Assembly (NCBI GenBank): GCA_051010195.1
Contig: JBPCVV010000060.1
Location: forward strand, 19,521-83,520
Length of the DNA stretch: 64,000 nt
Origin: Anderseniella sp051010195
GTDB taxonomy: Bacteria; Pseudomonadota; Alphaproteobacteria; Rhizobiales; Aestuariivirgaceae
Reading direction: 5' to 3'
Part shown: positions 34,841 to 43,392 of the stretch, one piece after another
How the letters are laid out: the number at the start of each line of letters is the position of its first letter
Position numbering within the stretch: position 1 is the stretch's first letter
Notes under the pieces: generated by a model
What the model was told of the DNA's origin: nothing
Database searches by the model: none
What the model saw: only the letters and a program-made list of their open reading frames with translations
Made by a program: the position numbers and the translations under genes

Positions 34841-35275
34841 TTGACTGACGTCACCATTTACACTGACGGCGCCTGCTCCGGAAACCCGGGTCCGGGCGGC
34901 TGGGGCGCTATTCTGGTGCACGGGGAAACCCGCAAGGAACTGTCGGGCGGCAGCGGTGAAACCACCAACAACCGCATGGAATTGCAGGCAGCCATCGAGG
35001 CACTGAACGCGCTGAAACGGCCCTGCAAGGTCGACCTGTACACGGACTCGGTTTATGTCCGCGACGGCATCACCAAGTGGATCAAGGGCTGGCAGCGCAA
35101 TGGCTGGCGTACGGCGGCAAAAAAGCCGGTCAAGAACGCGGAATTGTGGCAGGCGCTCCAGGCCGCCCTGCAGCCGCATGACATCGACTGGCACTGGGTG
35201 AAAGGGCATGCCGGCCACCCGGAAAACGAACGGGCAGACGAACTGGCACGCGCCGGGATGGCACCTTACAAATAA
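34841..35275 (+). CDS. rnhA: ribonuclease HI
   Basis: Degrades the RNA strand of RNA:DNA hybrids. The active-site acidic residues are in IYTDGACSGNPGPGGWG, the Glu in TTNNRMELQAAIEAL, the Asp in DLYTDSVYVRDGI, and the histidine region in WVKGHAGHPENERADELA. The start appears to be TTG at 34841 (TTGACTGACGTC), which gives the standard N-terminus (M)TDVTIYTDGAC. Length 144 residues. In many relatives homoserine kinase thrB lies between ispH and rnhA; here only 26 bases separate them. Confidence 0.95.
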   Translation: MTDVTIYTDGACSGNPGPGGWGAILVHGETRKELSGGSGETTNNRMELQAAIEALNALKRPCKVDLYTDSVYVRDGITKWIKGWQRNGWRTAAKKPVKNAELWQALQAALQPHDIDWHWVKGHAGHPENERADELARAGMAPYK

Positions 35276-35281
35276 GCAAAT

Positions 35282-35306
35282 ACCCGCACACTCCCTCCGT
35301 GCGGGT
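35282..35306. terminator. hairpin between convergent rnhA and peroxiredoxin genes
   Basis: ACCCGCAC pairs with GTGCGGGT around a 9-base loop, between two convergent stops. No long T run follows, so it may be a weak bidirectional terminator. Confidence 0.55.
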
Positions 35307-35336
35307 TGCCGGACTGCGACAACAGTTGCGCGCGTT

Positions 35337-35834
35337 TTACAGCGCGGCGAGGATTTTCTCGGCGCTTGATGCGTCTGCCGAACTCGGCACCTCTTCCAGG
35401 TTCAAAGCCGTGACCACACCATCGTCCACCAGCATCGCATAGCGTTGCGAGCGAATGCCCAGGCCAAGGCCCGATGCATCCAGTTCCATGCCGATCGCCC
35501 TGGTGAAATCGGCACTGCCGTCGGCCAGGAAGATCACCGCATCCTTGGCGCCGGACTGGTCTGCCCAGGCATTGAGAACAAACACATCATTGACGGACAC
35601 ACAGGCGATTGTGTCGACGCCCTTGGCTTTGAAGTCTGCAGCATGTGTGACGAAGCCAGGCAGGTGTTTCATGTGACAGGTAGGAGTGAAGGCGCCGGGC
35701 ACGGCAAACAGCACAACCTTGCGGCCGCCGAACACATCTGCCGTGCTCATCTGGGTTGGCCCTTCAGCCGTCATGGTCGTGAAGGTTGCGTCAGGTAGTT
35801 TATCGCCAACAGAAATGCTCATGGGGTCACTCAC
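35337..35834 (-). CDS. peroxiredoxin (Prx5-like)
   Basis: Thiol peroxidase reducing hydrogen peroxide and alkyl hydroperoxides. The peroxidatic cysteine is in VPGAFTPTCHMKHLPGFV (residue 53 from the GTG at 35834), in the Prx5 group. VNDVFVLNAWADQSGAKDAV is the second conserved block. Length 165 residues from GTG; ATG at 35822 (MSISVGDK) is an equally good start. It lies 51 bases downstream of the DsbD-alpha gene on the same strand, which may supply or use reductant. Confidence 0.92.
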   Translation of the reverse strand: MSDPMSISVGDKLPDATFTTMTAEGPTQMSTADVFGGRKVVLFAVPGAFTPTCHMKHLPGFVTHAADFKAKGVDTIACVSVNDVFVLNAWADQSGAKDAVIFLADGSADFTRAIGMELDASGLGLGIRSQRYAMLVDDGVVTALNLEEVPSSADASSAEKILAAL

Positions 35835-35885
35835 TTGATTGGAGGGGATTGGAAACGTGCGCGGTTTGGATCTGAAGCTTAAGGT

Positions 35886-36722
35886 CTACTGCAGCACACC
35901 TTCGTGGACAAGGCCCGTATCGCCGTCCGATATGGTCAGCCTGACGGGTTTTCCGGCCAGTGAAACGGCCTCACCATGCTTGTCTATGGCGATCCGCCAT
36001 GTACTGGTGTTGCCGGACTCACTGATCAACCGAGGTTTGCGAAAATAGGAACTACCATCCGCCTCGACAAAAATGTCTGCTTCTGCCGGTGATTTAATGC
36101 CTGTCATGGACACTTCCAGTGCACGCTTGCCATCAACATCAACCTGTTTGAGTGATGTGACTTCAAGCCTGCCTGCCGCAGGCTCAACCGGCACGGCAGC
36201 GCGCGCGACCCTGAGGCGGAATTCGTCGGCAGCCGATACGGTACTCGCGTCCATGTCGACCCGTACTGTCGCCTGCACCGGCACACAGATGTCGTTGCAT
36301 ACGGCATAGAAAATCTTAAGGTCCAGCCTGGTGGGCTTGGACGGGTCTTTCGGCATCACATCGACCGGAAAAACCACCTCCGTCTTGTATCCGATGCCTT
36401 CGCCGTTTGCGTCTGTGAACCGATGCGGCAAGGGCATCATTACACTGGTCGTTGCAACATTTTCAGATCCCGACCAGTCAAAGCTGGGCGGCACACCGCC
36501 GTCACCCGGTACCCGCCAGTAGGTCTTCCACCCCTTTGGCATGGTGATGTAGACACCGCTGCGCCAGACGTCGGCCTGCTTGCCGGCATTCAGCAACCGC
36601 AGCGATGTATAGGGCGAGGAAAACTCCCGCGTCGGTTCATCATCGGCATTCGCCAGCGTCGATGTGGACACCAGGGCTGCACTGAGCATTGTAGCCAGGG
36701 CGATGTTTCGGATTGTTGTCAT
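35886..36722 (-). CDS. stand-alone DsbD alpha-domain-like periplasmic protein
   Basis: Protein of 278 residues with a signal peptide (MTTIRNIALATMLSAALVST, cleavage near LANADD). The rest resembles the N-terminal (alpha) domain of DsbD/ScsB: an Ig-like fold with a redox cysteine pair in YAVCNDICVPVQ (C-x3-C). There are no transmembrane segments and no thioredoxin domain, so it is only the acceptor part of DsbD. It may receive electrons from a separate CcdA-type protein. Divergent from the YqgE gene and followed by peroxiredoxin. Confidence 0.82.
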   Translation of the reverse strand: MTTIRNIALATMLSAALVSTSTLANADDEPTREFSSPYTSLRLLNAGKQADVWRSGVYITMPKGWKTYWRVPGDGGVPPSFDWSGSENVATTSVMMPLPHRFTDANGEGIGYKTEVVFPVDVMPKDPSKPTRLDLKIFYAVCNDICVPVQATVRVDMDASTVSAADEFRLRVARAAVPVEPAAGRLEVTSLKQVDVDGKRALEVSMTGIKSPAEADIFVEADGSSYFRKPRLISESGNTSTWRIAIDKHGEAVSLAGKPVRLTISDGDTGLVHEGVLQ

Positions 36723-36866
36723 GGGTCCCTTCTAGCAGCAAATCCTGAAACGCTTCCATTAAAGCGCAATCAAATTAATGCGAGAACAGACATTTCGACA
36801 TTTGCCCGAAGCTCACCGCAAGTGCTATTCTACATGCCTGTGCACCAACCTGGGGTGAGGAGCCGG

Positions 36867-37454
36867 ATGACTGAGCAATATCTCGACGGAAAGATGTTGA
36901 TTGCCATGCCCGGCATTGGCGATGACCGCTTTGAACGGGCCGTCATTTTCGTGTGTGCCCACTCCAAGGACGGGGCCATGGGGCTGGTGGTCAACCACGA
37001 GGTTGACAGCCTGTCCTTTGGCGGGCTTCTGGAGCGACTCGATCTGGTCGATGACGACAACGCAATTCGCCTGCCGGAAAGCATTGCCTCAACACGGGTG
37101 CTGCAAGGTGGACCCGTCGAAACCAGCCGCGGCTTTGTGCTGCATTCCCGTGACTATTTCAGCGCCGAAAGTACGCTGGGTGTCGACAGCAATATTGGCC
37201 TGACCGCGACACTGGATGTCTTGCGGGCCATCGCGCGCGGCGAGGGTCCGCGCAAGTCACTGCTGGCGCTTGGCTATACGGGCTGGGGACCGGGCCAACT
37301 GGAAAGCGAGATCCGACAAAACGGATGGCTACACTGTGAAGCCGACGAGGGACTGCTGTTCGACAGCGACCTTGAGGCGAAATACCAGTCTGCGCTGGCC
37401 CGCATCGGGGTCGACGAAGCCATGTTGTCGGGCGGTCATTTCGGCAACGCCTGA
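36867..37454 (+). CDS. YqgE/AlgH family protein
   Basis: Protein of 195 residues in the UPF0301/YqgE group. The typical starting block is YLDGKMLIAMPGIGDDRFER, with VIFVCAHSKDGAMGLVVNHE after it and YTGWGPGQLESEIRQNGW near the C-terminus. Start ATG at 36867 with GAGGAG just upstream; the longer frame to 36423 is antisense to the DsbD-alpha gene. Function of the family is poorly known. Confidence 0.92.
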   Translation: MTEQYLDGKMLIAMPGIGDDRFERAVIFVCAHSKDGAMGLVVNHEVDSLSFGGLLERLDLVDDDNAIRLPESIASTRVLQGGPVETSRGFVLHSRDYFSAESTLGVDSNIGLTATLDVLRAIARGEGPRKSLLALGYTGWGPGQLESEIRQNGWLHCEADEGLLFDSDLEAKYQSALARIGVDEAMLSGGHFGNA

Positions 37455-37516
37455 GTGTCTGGAGCAGCTTGGGTTCAGGTGAACCCATACAGTTGCTCAT
37501 CATCCTGATCTAGCGG

Positions 37517-40500
37517 TCAGGCCGCATTGGTGCCCTTGGTTTTTTTCGCCGCAGCGCGTTTTTTCCTGACCGTGGACTTTTTTGCAGGCCGTTTTCTGGT
37601 GGCCCTGGTTTTTTTGGGCTTGCTCTGCGCCAGTGGTTTGCATGGCCGCTCAATATCCGCCTTGTTGGGCCTGGCGTCAGCCGCTGTTTTTGGCGGTTTG
37701 GCCGTCACCAGCTTTTCAACGGCCGGGTCATCGGGCTTTTCTGCCACCTTTTGACGGTCGCTGTGTTTTGCCGGCTGCTTTTCACGAACCGGTTCCGGCT
37801 TCGCGGCAACCGGTTTGGCGACCGGCGCTTTCGATGCCGCGACGGATTCCTTGGCCGGCGCAGGCGATGATTTTGCTGGCGCAGGCGATGATTTTGCTGG
37901 CGCAGGCGATGATGTCGCCGGCGCCTGCCTGGCTACCGGTTCCGGTTTCGGTTTTGGTTTCGTATCTGCTGCCGGCTTGGCCTCTGATACGGGTTTCACC
38001 TCTGCTGCCGGTTGCGGCACTGGTGCAGGATCCGGTTTTGGCGGCGGTTTGATCTCAGCCGCAGGCCGCCTGGGCGCAAGAGGTGCCAACGGTGGAACTG
38101 GCCTTGATGCGGCAGGTTTCGCCTTGTCGGTGATACCGGCCAGTGCGTCCTTGACCTGCCGGGAAACCGTTTCCAGGTCCACTTCGGTCGAGTCCAGTCC
38201 GCGTTCCGGATATTCAATTGGCACAGGATCTTGCTCAGGTGCCTCATCCTGCTCGTCAGGTTCTGACGCCTGCGGCCCCTCGATTGCCGGCTGCTCCCAA
38301 GCCGGGTTTGCAACCCGTGGAGCCCATGGTGCGGGATGGAAGTCATAAGGCGACCATGGCGCCAGAGACTCCACTTCCGGTTCGAGTTCCGGTTCCGCCG
38401 TGATGCGCGGGGCAGGCGCGACCGGCTGCTTGCGCGTCAGGCGGTTCCACAAGGATGCGATACCCGACTGGCTGGACGATGCACCCCGTGACGGCGCGCC
38501 AAGGGCTGCAAGCACTTGCTGTGCATCGATTGGTTCGCCGATAAGGAAGCCCTGCGCCAGGTCGCATTCCAGCATAACCAAATGATTAAGCTGATCCTGT
38601 GTTTCGACGCCTTCGGCCACCACCTGCAGTCCGAGGTCATGGGCTAACAGGATGATGGCGTCCAGGATCACTGATCCGCGGTCGGTTTCCAGGCCGGCCT
38701 GCAGGAACGACCGGTCCACCTTGATGGTGTCGAACGGCAGGCGCCGCAAATAGGAAAGTGACGAGTAACCGGTGCCGAAATCATCGCATGAAAGCCCGAC
38801 ACCCAGCGCTTTGAGCCGGTCAAGCATCTGCAGCGACAGTTCCGGATTCTCCATTACCATTGTTTCGGTGACTTCCAGCTTCAAGGTACCCGGCGCGAGT
38901 TCTTCACGGGACAGTACTGTGCGGGCCAGATGCAAAAGGCGCGGACCGGCCAACTGGGAAGACGATACATTGACTGACACAAAAACCGGCTGGGCCGGGG
39001 TAAACATTCTCTGCCAGACGCCAAGCTGGCGAGCCGATTCCGACAACACGAACGCGCCAATTTCCCCGATCAGCCCGCAACGTTCCGCCAGGGGCAGGAA
39101 ACCGGAGGGTTCAACAATCTCACCATCGGCCTTGCGCAGGCGGACCAGCGCTTCAAAACCTGCCAGCTGGCGGTCAGCCAACCGCATGATCGGTTGATAC
39201 AGGAGTTCGAAGCGCTGCTCCTGCAGCGCCTCCTGCAAATCGTCGATGCGGAGACCACTGGAGGTCGTTTCCATCCGCATTCCGGGCTTGTAGAATGCCA
39301 CCTTGTCCTTGCCGCGCGTCTTTGCGTTGAACAAGGCCGTGTCTGCGCTTCTGTGCAGAACTTCCGCGCTTTCCATGTCCAGGTCCCAATGGGCCACACC
39401 GACGCAGCAGGTCAGGTAAATCTCGTTTGGCGGCACCCGGACCGGCTGCGATACCGCATGGCGAACCTGATCTACGAAAATAATCGCAGATTCCATCGCG
39501 TCCTGGTCGGAAGACGTCTCGTGGATAATGGCAAACTGATCACCCGGCATGCGCGCCAGACTGCTTGTCTCCGGCAACAGCTTTTCTATCCGCCGGGCAA
39601 TAGTCTTCAACAGACTGTCGCCGATCTCCTGGCCAAGCCGGTCGTTGACCACGTTGAAACGGTCGATGTCGACAATCACGATGTTGAGTTGCAGGTCATC
39701 ACTGGCGATGGCCCGCTTGGTGGCCTGTGCCAGACGGTCGAGATAGAGCGCATAGTTGGGCAAGCCGGTGACCACATCGAAAATCGCATCGGACAACAGG
39801 CGGTTCTGCGAATTGCGCTGCTGCGATGCGTCACTCAACACTCCGGTCAGGCGCAGGCCCGTCTCTGAGCCGTTCGGCAGTGAACTGCCCTTCAGTGTGT
39901 ACCAGCGATAGCGGCCATCGGCATGACGCACCCGCAGCTGCTGTTCGAAATGCTGGTTACCTCGCAGCTTCGCCACCTCCATGGCAGCAAAATAGGCGTT
40001 ATGATCATTGGGATGAACCAATGCCAGCCAGGACTTGGGATCGGTGTTGTCCAGGCTTCCTTCTTCATAGCCCAGTACCTTTTCCAGCTCGCCGCCGACA
40101 AAAAACGAATTGTCACCCGGCTCGTAATCCCACACGACCTGGGACGCACTGGCCAATGCAAGCGCGTTGCGTTCGGCTTCCAGCGTGTCCTGTTCCGGGT
40201 TCAACGCGCTGGAGAAGGCGAAATAGGCCAGGACGAAAGCAAGCGCCACCAGGACCAGCGCCAGTCCTCCAACCAGAACCGGAGAGGCAAGTTCACTCGG
40301 CGGCCGGGCAATTGCGATATAGCTCGCCGCAGCAGTCCAGACCCCCAGGAGAATCCAGACCATGCTGGATGACTTGGCCCGCACGCCACCGCGATGGGCC
40401 AGAATTGCAGTGGCGACAAGTACGGTCACCACGCCCAACGCAAAGCCGACCCGAACAATCTGCTTGACCAGTACCGGCTCCAGGAACGCATAAGCCGCCA

Positions 40501-41395
40501 GCGCCACGCCGGCACCGCCTGCAAAAATCAGCAGGCCGCTCAATGTCGGTAGTTGCCGGCGGGTACGCATAATGGTGACGCCCATGAACATCACCCCGGC
40601 TGTCATCAAGGCCTCGATGACGGCGCTGAGCACTTCATGACGCGGCACCAGCACCGGCAATATGGAATTCAAGGCGGCTTCCAGCTGTCCGGTCTCCAGG
40701 GTAATGAAGCCGATGGCAGGCACCGCGAATATCATCGACAGAGGAAACACGATTTGCGGTGACAGAAGCACCAGGCAAGTAATCACCACGACCGCCAGCA
40801 TCGCCATGCCCAGCACGATGCCGCGATACAGCGCCTGCCGGTATGCATTGTGATCAAAAGCGGAGCGCTGCCAGAGCCTGACACCTGAAACACCGACTTC
40901 AGACAGTTCCAACGCAACCGTGAGGCTTGCATTGGGCGGCACGGTAAACGCAAATGCATCGCGGTCCGGTATGTTCAGTCGCCGCAGTGTCACACTGCTG
41001 GAAGACGATGCCGCCGATATACGGCTGCTGGAGTATGACGGCGACACAATACCGGACCCGGGAAACGATTGCCTGGCGGCATCAATGACCAGTTCACGTT
41101 CAATTGCTGAAGGGTTGGCGGAGGTGAAAATGGCCCAGCGATATTGCGGACCTGCGCCAGTCGCCTGCAGCTTCATGCTTTCGCTTTGACCGGCAGCGTT
41201 CACGGGCAGTTTGACAACAACCTGTCTGCTATTGCTTTGAACAGCACCCAGAAACGGCACCACGTCAATATGACTGGCCGAGAAATCAGCACGCACGACC
41301 TTGCCGGTATCCTGTGCCAGAACACCAGCCGTACCCGCGATCAAAGCCATGCAAAGGCCGAACCACACCGCAATTGTTAAACGCAAAAATGGCAT
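37517..41395 (-). CDS. membrane GGDEF/EAL protein with degenerate GGDEF and a long basic tail
   Basis: Predicted cyclic-di-GMP regulator of 1292 residues. A signal peptide (to about 28) and a periplasmic region (to about 185) come first. A multi-helix membrane region (about 188-400) and a PAS domain (about 410-520) follow. In the GGDEF domain the signature reads RMPGDQFAIIHE, lacking the canonical Gly-Gly and Glu, so cyclase activity is doubtful. The EAL domain retains FEALVRL, SVNVSSSQL, LEVTETMVM, CDDFGTGYSS, IKVDRSF and AEGVET, so phosphodiesterase activity is likely. Residues from about 970 form a Pro/Ala/Lys tail ending in a Lys/Arg-rich histone-like stretch. Start at the ATG at 41395; the frame to 41725 is antisense. 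Confidence 0.9.
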   Translation of the reverse strand: MPFLRLTIAVWFGLCMALIAGTAGVLAQDTGKVVRADFSASHIDVVPFLGAVQSNSRQVVVKLPVNAAGQSESMKLQATGAGPQYRWAIFTSANPSAIERELVIDAARQSFPGSGIVSPSYSSSRISAASSSSSVTLRRLNIPDRDAFAFTVPPNASLTVALELSEVGVSGVRLWQRSAFDHNAYRQALYRGIVLGMAMLAVVVITCLVLLSPQIVFPLSMIFAVPAIGFITLETGQLEAALNSILPVLVPRHEVLSAVIEALMTAGVMFMGVTIMRTRRQLPTLSGLLIFAGGAGVALAAYAFLEPVLVKQIVRVGFALGVVTVLVATAILAHRGGVRAKSSSMVWILLGVWTAAASYIAIARPPSELASPVLVGGLALVLVALAFVLAYFAFSSALNPEQDTLEAERNALALASASQVVWDYEPGDNSFFVGGELEKVLGYEEGSLDNTDPKSWLALVHPNDHNAYFAAMEVAKLRGNQHFEQQLRVRHADGRYRWYTLKGSSLPNGSETGLRLTGVLSDASQQRNSQNRLLSDAIFDVVTGLPNYALYLDRLAQATKRAIASDDLQLNIVIVDIDRFNVVNDRLGQEIGDSLLKTIARRIEKLLPETSSLARMPGDQFAIIHETSSDQDAMESAIIFVDQVRHAVSQPVRVPPNEIYLTCCVGVAHWDLDMESAEVLHRSADTALFNAKTRGKDKVAFYKPGMRMETTSSGLRIDDLQEALQEQRFELLYQPIMRLADRQLAGFEALVRLRKADGEIVEPSGFLPLAERCGLIGEIGAFVLSESARQLGVWQRMFTPAQPVFVSVNVSSSQLAGPRLLHLARTVLSREELAPGTLKLEVTETMVMENPELSLQMLDRLKALGVGLSCDDFGTGYSSLSYLRRLPFDTIKVDRSFLQAGLETDRGSVILDAIILLAHDLGLQVVAEGVETQDQLNHLVMLECDLAQGFLIGEPIDAQQVLAALGAPSRGASSSQSGIASLWNRLTRKQPVAPAPRITAEPELEPEVESLAPWSPYDFHPAPWAPRVANPAWEQPAIEGPQASEPDEQDEAPEQDPVPIEYPERGLDSTEVDLETVSRQVKDALAGITDKAKPAASRPVPPLAPLAPRRPAAEIKPPPKPDPAPVPQPAAEVKPVSEAKPAADTKPKPKPEPVARQAPATSSPAPAKSSPAPAKSSPAPAKESVAASKAPVAKPVAAKPEPVREKQPAKHSDRQKVAEKPDDPAVEKLVTAKPPKTAADARPNKADIERPCKPLAQSKPKKTRATRKRPAKKSTVRKKRAAAKKTKGTNAA
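37860..37922 (-). repeat. 21-bp tandem repeat, about three units, in the GGDEF/EAL tail
   Basis: The plus-strand unit GCAGGCGATGATTTTGCTGG plus C (21 bp) occurs twice exactly and a third time with changes (GATGTCGCCG). It encodes successive SSPAPAK heptads on the minus strand. The exactness suggests recent slippage in this segment of the tail. Confidence 0.75.
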
Positions 41396-41522
41396 AGCCA
41401 CTCTTTCTATAACTTCCCCACGGTAATTGTACCTTAGCCTGACAAGTGTCGAACACCAAAGCCTGCTGATGACATTGGCCGTCAATATCCACCGATTAAG
41501 TCGGGACCCAACAATCTTACAA

Positions 41523-42110
41523 TCATCCAGGCGGATCTGCATCCAGCAGGGCGAACAGCAGGTGATCCTGCCACCGGCCATTGATCTTGAGAAATTTCCG
41601 GGCATAACCCTCCTGTGAAAAACCGCACCGCAACAGCAGTTTTCTAGAGGCCTCGTTGACCGGCAGGCAGGCTGCCTCGATCCGGTGCAGACGCAAGCTG
41701 TCAAAGCAGAAGGACACCGCGGCATTCACCGCAGCGGACATGTACCCCTGGTTTGCATATTGCTGACCGACCCAGTATCCCAGCGAACAGGTTTGCGCCA
41801 CGCCCCGGCGCACATTGGAGATGGTCAGTCCGCCGACGAGCCGCCCGGATTGCCGGCAATAAACGAAAAACGCATACGCATAATCGTCACGCATGTCCTT
41901 GTTATAGCGGCGAATGCGGTGACGGTAGGACGATTTTGTCAGGTCATCACGGGGCCATGTCGGTTCCCACGGCTCCAGAAATGCCCTGCTCGACGATCTC
42001 AGCTGCGCCCATTCGGCATAATCAGAACCGATGGCGGGGCGCAATATGACCTTATCGGCCTGAATAACCGGGTCATTGTCCAGATATGCATAAGTTCTCA
42101 GGAATGACAT
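41523..42110 (-). CDS. RimJ/RimL-type GNAT acetyltransferase
   Basis: Acetyltransferase of 195 residues like RimJ, which acetylates protein N-termini. ILRPAIGSDYAEWAQLRSSS, LGYWVGQQYANQGYMSAAVN and RIEAACLPVNEASRKLLLRC are the family blocks. Start ATG at 42110 (MSFLRTYAYL), 22 bases after the M16 peptidase stop; the frame from 42170 would overlap that gene. It ends the minus-strand run that starts with ctaC. Confidence 0.88.
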   Translation of the reverse strand: MSFLRTYAYLDNDPVIQADKVILRPAIGSDYAEWAQLRSSSRAFLEPWEPTWPRDDLTKSSYRHRIRRYNKDMRDDYAYAFFVYCRQSGRLVGGLTISNVRRGVAQTCSLGYWVGQQYANQGYMSAAVNAAVSFCFDSLRLHRIEAACLPVNEASRKLLLRCGFSQEGYARKFLKINGRWQDHLLFALLDADPPG

Positions 42111-42132
42111 AGTGACCGTAGTACTCGATGAT

Positions 42133-43392
42133 TCAGGCAAATCTTGCCGCAAGTTCATTGCCTTGTGCAAGCAATGATGTGTCGCCCACCGCCGCGCGCG
42201 ACAGACTTGTGCCGCTGAACGTGGCGCCGGCCAGACGTTTCACGTCATCGGTGGTCACAGCATCGACCTTGGCCAGAATGTCAGCCACTTCAGGTACCTT
42301 GCCGTAGGCCAGGAACTGGCGGGCTATCTGGTCGGCCCGAGAGGACGGGCTCTCCAGGCTCATGACCAGCGATGCTTTCAACTGCGCCCGGGCGCGGTCA
42401 AGCTCGGCCTGTTCTATGTCCCGGGTGCTTGCCAGCAGCACATCCGTGGCCACCTTGCAGAACTCGGCTGCCGTATCCGGCGCGGTTCCGGCGTATACCT
42501 GCATCAGACCGGTGTCGGCAAAAGCCGATACGTGGGCAAAGGTTGAATAGCACAGACCGCGGCGTTCTCGGACTTCCTGAAACAGTCGCGATGACATGCC
42601 GCCGCCCAGAATGCTGGCCAGCAAGTGAATGCCGTAGACATCGTCGTCGTGATAGCCGGGTGTTGCAAACGCCATGACCTGGTGGACCTGGTCAAGCGGC
42701 CGTTTGCGCGCCGTGTCCCCGCCTGAATATACCGGCGTTGAGCGCTTCGTGCCGTCGCCCTTTTCAATGCCTGACAGGCGGTGACTTGCGGTGTCCACCA
42801 ATGCATCGTGATCCACGCGGCCCGCCGCCGACAGCACCATGCGTGACCCGGTATAGTGCCGGGCCCGATAGTCGGCGAGATTTTTCTCGTTGAAACCTTT
42901 GACCGAGTCCGGCGTTCCGAGAATGTCTCGGCCGAGCGAATGGTCCGGCCAGGCAAGCGTCTGGACCAGGTCAAAGACCAGATCATCGGGGGTATCCTGC
43001 GCAGCGGCTATTTCCTGCTGGATGACGCCTTTTTCCAACGCCAGATCGTCGGCTGCAAACACCGGGTTGATGACAATGTCGGAGATTACGTCCAGCGCCA
43101 GTTGCCAGTCATGACGCAAGACGCGGGCATAATACGCGGTGGTTTCCATGGATGTGGATGCATTCATGTCACCGCCTGCCGCTTCTATTTCAGCAGCAAT
43201 CTCGAACGCCGTCCGGTTCTCGGTTCCCTTGAACGCCATATGTTCCAGCAGATGCGCCAGTCCGTTCTCATTGTCGGCTTCATCGCGCGCGCCTGCCTTG
43301 GTCCACATGCCAAGCGAAACCGTTTCCACATGGTCCATGTTGTGGGACACCACGGTCAGTCCGTTGTCCAGGGTTGTTGTGCGTGCGCTCAT
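42133..43392 (-). CDS. M16 family zinc metallopeptidase
   Basis: Insulinase/processing-peptidase-like protein of 419 residues. The inverted zinc motif HLLEHMAFKGTENR (HxxEH) is at about residues 46-59, and GGGMSSRLFQEVRERRGLCY is the C-terminal substrate-side block. Family members clip small peptides. Its start overlaps the thrC stop by one base (TGATG), so it is coupled to thrC. Confidence 0.92.
   Translation of the reverse strand: MSARTTTLDNGLTVVSHNMDHVETVSLGMWTKAGARDEADNENGLAHLLEHMAFKGTENRTAFEIAAEIEAAGGDMNASTSMETTAYYARVLRHDWQLALDVISDIVINPVFAADDLALEKGVIQQEIAAAQDTPDDLVFDLVQTLAWPDHSLGRDILGTPDSVKGFNEKNLADYRARHYTGSRMVLSAAGRVDHDALVDTASHRLSGIEKGDGTKRSTPVYSGGDTARKRPLDQVHQVMAFATPGYHDDDVYGIHLLASILGGGMSSRLFQEVRERRGLCYSTFAHVSAFADTGLMQVYAGTAPDTAAEFCKVATDVLLASTRDIEQAELDRARAQLKASLVMSLESPSSRADQIARQFLAYGKVPEVADILAKVDAVTTDDVKRLAGATFSGTSLSRAAVGDTSLLAQGNELAARFA

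Noticed and set aside
36423..36866. N-terminal extension of the YqgE frame
   Set aside because: It is antisense to the DsbD-alpha gene; the ATG at 36867 has a strong Shine-Dalgarno and the family N-terminus.
41396..41725. N-terminal extension of the GGDEF/EAL frame
   Set aside because: It overlaps the RimJ-like gene; the signal peptide begins at the ATG at 41395.
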